A DNA stretch of 8,078 nucleotides from Actinomycetes bacterium. GTDB taxonomy: Bacteria > Actinomycetota > Acidimicrobiia > Acidimicrobiales > UBA8190. Below the pieces are notes generated by a model. That model was given only the letters and a program-made list of their open reading frames with translations, was not told the DNA's origin and made no database searches. Made by a program: the position numbers and the translations under genes. Location: the NCBI GenBank assembly GCA_021779775.1, contig JAJYAB010000073.1, positions 1 to 8,078 of the forward strand, written 5' to 3'. Below, piece after piece: positions 6,197 to 8,078 of the stretch; position 1 is the stretch's first letter; each line of letters begins with the position of its first letter.

Positions 6197-6223
6197 TTCA
6201 CCATTGAAACCACCGATGGTGAA
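6197..6223. promoter_or_regulatory. Perfect inverted repeat upstream of the MFS gene, candidate operator
   Basis: TTCACCAT (6197-6204) and ATGGTGAA (6216-6223) are perfect 8-bp arms with an 11-nt spacer, centres 19 bp apart (nearly two helix turns). It lies in the only AT-richer part of the 6120-6278 gap, 55 nt before the transporter start. That geometry suits a dimeric repressor such as the neighbouring TetR, but a transcript hairpin is also possible. No convincing -35/-10 pair was found in this gap. Confidence 0.5.
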
Positions 6224-6268
6224 TCCTGAGCGCACCTGGTGGGGTGCGCCAGTTGACCGGGTGAGCTC

Positions 6269-6274
6269 GGAGGA
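6269..6274 (+). promoter_or_regulatory. Ribosome binding site deciding the MFS start
   Basis: GGAGGA sits 4 nt before ATG at 6279. The in-frame TTG at 6204 and ATG at 6216 have no comparable site, and both fall within the inverted repeat, so 6279 is preferred. Confidence 0.75.
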
Positions 6275-6278
6275 TCCT

Positions 6279-8042
6279 ATGACGGTAGGTGTCGCGTCCA
6301 TAGACCCCAGTGGTTCGGGTGGCAGCTCGACGCCAGTCTTCTCCCACCTCTGGAGACGTCAGCTGGACCGCTACCCAGAGTCCCGGCAGCGATACGGGTA
6401 CCTCACCGTGGTGGTCTTGTCAGCGATCGTGCTGTCCTACGTGGCGTATGTTCCCGGTGGGGTCTCGCCGCTGATCCTCGCCCACTTCAAGATGTCCTTC
6501 AAGTACTACCTGTACGCGCAGGTGATCTTCGGCGCCGTGGGTGCCTTTGCCTCGCTGATCGGGAGCTATGCCGACCGGGTGGGCCGGGCGAACATCGTCG
6601 TCGCCGGAGTCGGGCTGTGCGGCCTCTTCCAGCTGGCCGTCGTCCCGGCCATGCCCAACAAGTTCTCGTTCGTCCTGGCATCCGGGGTCGTCGGGTTCTT
6701 CGAGGGAGCCGTTCTGGTGTGCCTGGCTGCGGTTGTCCGGGACTTCACCCCACAGCTCAAGCGGGCGACCGCGATGGGCTTCTTCACGCTCGGCCCGGTG
6801 GTGGGCAGCCTCGTGGTCAGCCTCGTCGCCAATCACACGCTCTCGACCTGGCATTCCTGGCAGGGCCAGTACTACATCTCGGGCACGACGGGCCTCGTCA
6901 TGTTCGTCATAGCGCTCTTCACCCTCCGCGAATTGAGCCCGGGCATCCGTGACCAGCTCATGGTGTCGATCCGGGACCGAGCTCTTGTCGAAGCCCGCGC
7001 CAACGGCATGGACATGAGTGCCCTGGCGGCGAGCACCGAAAAGCCGTGGAAGCAGATGATCCGCTGGGATGTCGTCGGCATGAGCCTGGGGATCGCGCTG
7101 TTCCTGATGGTCTACTACGCGGCGGTCGGGTTCTTCCCGATCTTCCTGACCACGACGTTCAAGAGCGGCAGCGGCTTCTTGTCCACCACGCAGGCCAACG
7201 GCATCGACACCTGGTTCTGGGCGTTCGACGCCGCCGTGCTCATCCTCGTCGGGCTGCTGTCGGACCGCCTGAGAGTCCGCAAGCCGTTCATGGTCATCGG
7301 CGGCGTCGGAGCGATCGGCGCCACGATCGCCCTGGAGGTGGTGACCGGCACAGCCACCACCAGCTACTACACCTTGGTGCTGATCTGCTCGATCATGGCG
7401 TCCTTCCTGGCCCTCGCGTACGCGCCGTGGATGGCCACCTTCACGGAGACCGTCGAGCACCGTAACCCTGCCCTGGTGGGGACCGGCCTGGCGGTATGGG
7501 GCTACGTCGTCCGCATCGTGGTGGCGGTGTCGGCGCTGATGGTGCCGATCGTCGTGAGCTCCGTGACGCCGATCGTCAACAGTGCCCCCGCCGCCGAACA
7601 AGCGCAGGCGCTGGTGACGAAGAACGCGAAGGCCATTGCCATCTACGAGGCGCACCCGGCCCTGTTCGCGCAGCTGCAGCACTTCCCGAACCCGGCGAGC
7701 ATCCCGCCCACGCTGGCAGGCCAGGCGCTCCGTGAAGTGGGAGTCTCCGGTCTGGCCACGGTGTCGAAGTCTGCACCTGCCTTGAAGCAGCTGGCAGGTC
7801 TGGAGCCCCAGCTCGCCGTACTGCAGAAGGCCATTAAGGAGAACCCGGCGAAATGGCAGCACTGGTGGTGGGTCTGCGTGGCCGGCGAAGTCGCCTTCCT
7901 CCCGCTGTGCCTGCTGGGGCGTGGCCGGTGGAGCCCGAAGCGGGCACGGCACGATGCCGAGGAGCACGATCGTCTGGTGCAAGCCGAGATGGCCAAGCTC
8001 TCCTCCCCTGCAGAAAGCCTCCGTGGACGGCTCGCCGGGTAG
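6279..8042 (+). CDS. Major facilitator superfamily transporter, 12 TM with a long loop before TM12
   Basis: A 587-residue inner-membrane secondary transporter, large for the family (usually 400-500). A soluble N-tail of about 40 residues precedes TM1 (about 42-62). Motif A of the TM2-TM3 loop is seen as GSYADRVGR at 95-103, and a second-half equivalent LSDRLRVRKP follows TM8. I count twelve hydrophobic segments. The TM6-TM7 loop is charged, as expected for the cytoplasmic linker. Between TM11 and TM12, residues about 432-528 form a hydrophilic, Ala/Gln-rich loop, which by normal topology faces outside; a charged tail of about 40 residues follows TM12. The substrate is not evident; no drug-efflux or sugar signature was recognised. 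Its position after tetR suggests it moves the substrate or product of the divergent oxidative operon, or exports a toxic compound. Confidence 0.88.
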   Translation: MTVGVASIDPSGSGGSSTPVFSHLWRRQLDRYPESRQRYGYLTVVVLSAIVLSYVAYVPGGVSPLILAHFKMSFKYYLYAQVIFGAVGAFASLIGSYADRVGRANIVVAGVGLCGLFQLAVVPAMPNKFSFVLASGVVGFFEGAVLVCLAAVVRDFTPQLKRATAMGFFTLGPVVGSLVVSLVANHTLSTWHSWQGQYYISGTTGLVMFVIALFTLRELSPGIRDQLMVSIRDRALVEARANGMDMSALAASTEKPWKQMIRWDVVGMSLGIALFLMVYYAAVGFFPIFLTTTFKSGSGFLSTTQANGIDTWFWAFDAAVLILVGLLSDRLRVRKPFMVIGGVGAIGATIALEVVTGTATTSYYTLVLICSIMASFLALAYAPWMATFTETVEHRNPALVGTGLAVWGYVVRIVVAVSALMVPIVVSSVTPIVNSAPAAEQAQALVTKNAKAIAIYEAHPALFAQLQHFPNPASIPPTLAGQALREVGVSGLATVSKSAPALKQLAGLEPQLAVLQKAIKENPAKWQHWWWVCVAGEVAFLPLCLLGRGRWSPKRARHDAEEHDRLVQAEMAKLSSPAESLRGRLAG

Positions 8043-8078
8043 GTCACACGAAGGACCTGCCCGGCGCAGCGCTGCAGC

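Noticed and set aside
6420..7982. Long minus-strand open frame (520 codons) opposite the MFS gene
   Set aside because: Its translation is rich in Arg, His, Gly, Asp and Glu with no recognisable motif, and it lies antisense to a clear 12-TM transporter. GC-rich codon bias makes such frames open by chance.
8067..8074. CAGCGCTG at the window end as a further copy of the repeat-junction palindrome
   Set aside because: Only the 8-bp palindrome is shared; the TGACATCGGCA core of the repeat is absent, and such short GC palindromes are expected by chance here.

Overview
The window is GC-rich, densely coded DNA. GTG starts, GTGA stop/start overlap, apparently leaderless promoters, a B. subtilis-type Fe-S PurF and an EthA-type monooxygenase all point to a high-GC actinobacterium, possibly an uncultivated acidimicrobial or mycobacterial relative. 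The lineage is inference: the window has no rRNA or other marker that would settle it.

Left part (1-2010, + strand) is a nucleotide-synthesis operon: the 3' end of purF, then purM 1 nt later, then pyrE overlapping the purM stop by 4 nt. PurF and PyrE both consume PRPP, so one transcript joins de novo purine synthesis to a pyrimidine step. It ends in a 49-nt convergent gap beside a strong stem-loop.

Middle part (2060-5322, - strand) is an oxidative-catabolism operon, transcribed in this order: a ferritin-like di-iron protein of the 'metal-dependent hydrolase' family (PF10118/COG3687), a flavin monooxygenase with the Baeyer-Villiger fingerprint that closely resembles mycobacterial EthA, and a classical short-chain dehydrogenase/reductase. 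A plausible joint role is stepwise oxidation of a hydrophobic substrate (hydroxylation or desaturation, alcohol/ketone interconversion, Baeyer-Villiger oxygen insertion). The substrate cannot be read from sequence.

Right part (5338-8042, + strand) carries a TetR-family regulator divergent from the oxidative operon, across a compact AT-richer control region where the two candidate promoters lie back to back and both genes look leaderless. Downstream of tetR are a 17-bp tandem repeat that swallows the tetR stop codon, a terminator-like hairpin, a perfect 8-bp inverted repeat with an 11-nt spacer (candidate operator), and a 12-TM major facilitator transporter with an unusual loop of about 95 residues before its last helix. 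Regulator, transporter and enzymes together look like one substrate-responsive uptake-and-oxidation or efflux-and-detoxification locus, reminiscent of the ethA-ethR and mymA-virS loci of mycobacteria.

No RNA gene, CRISPR array, transposase or phage gene is visible. The last 36 nt (8043-8078) hold no recognisable gene.
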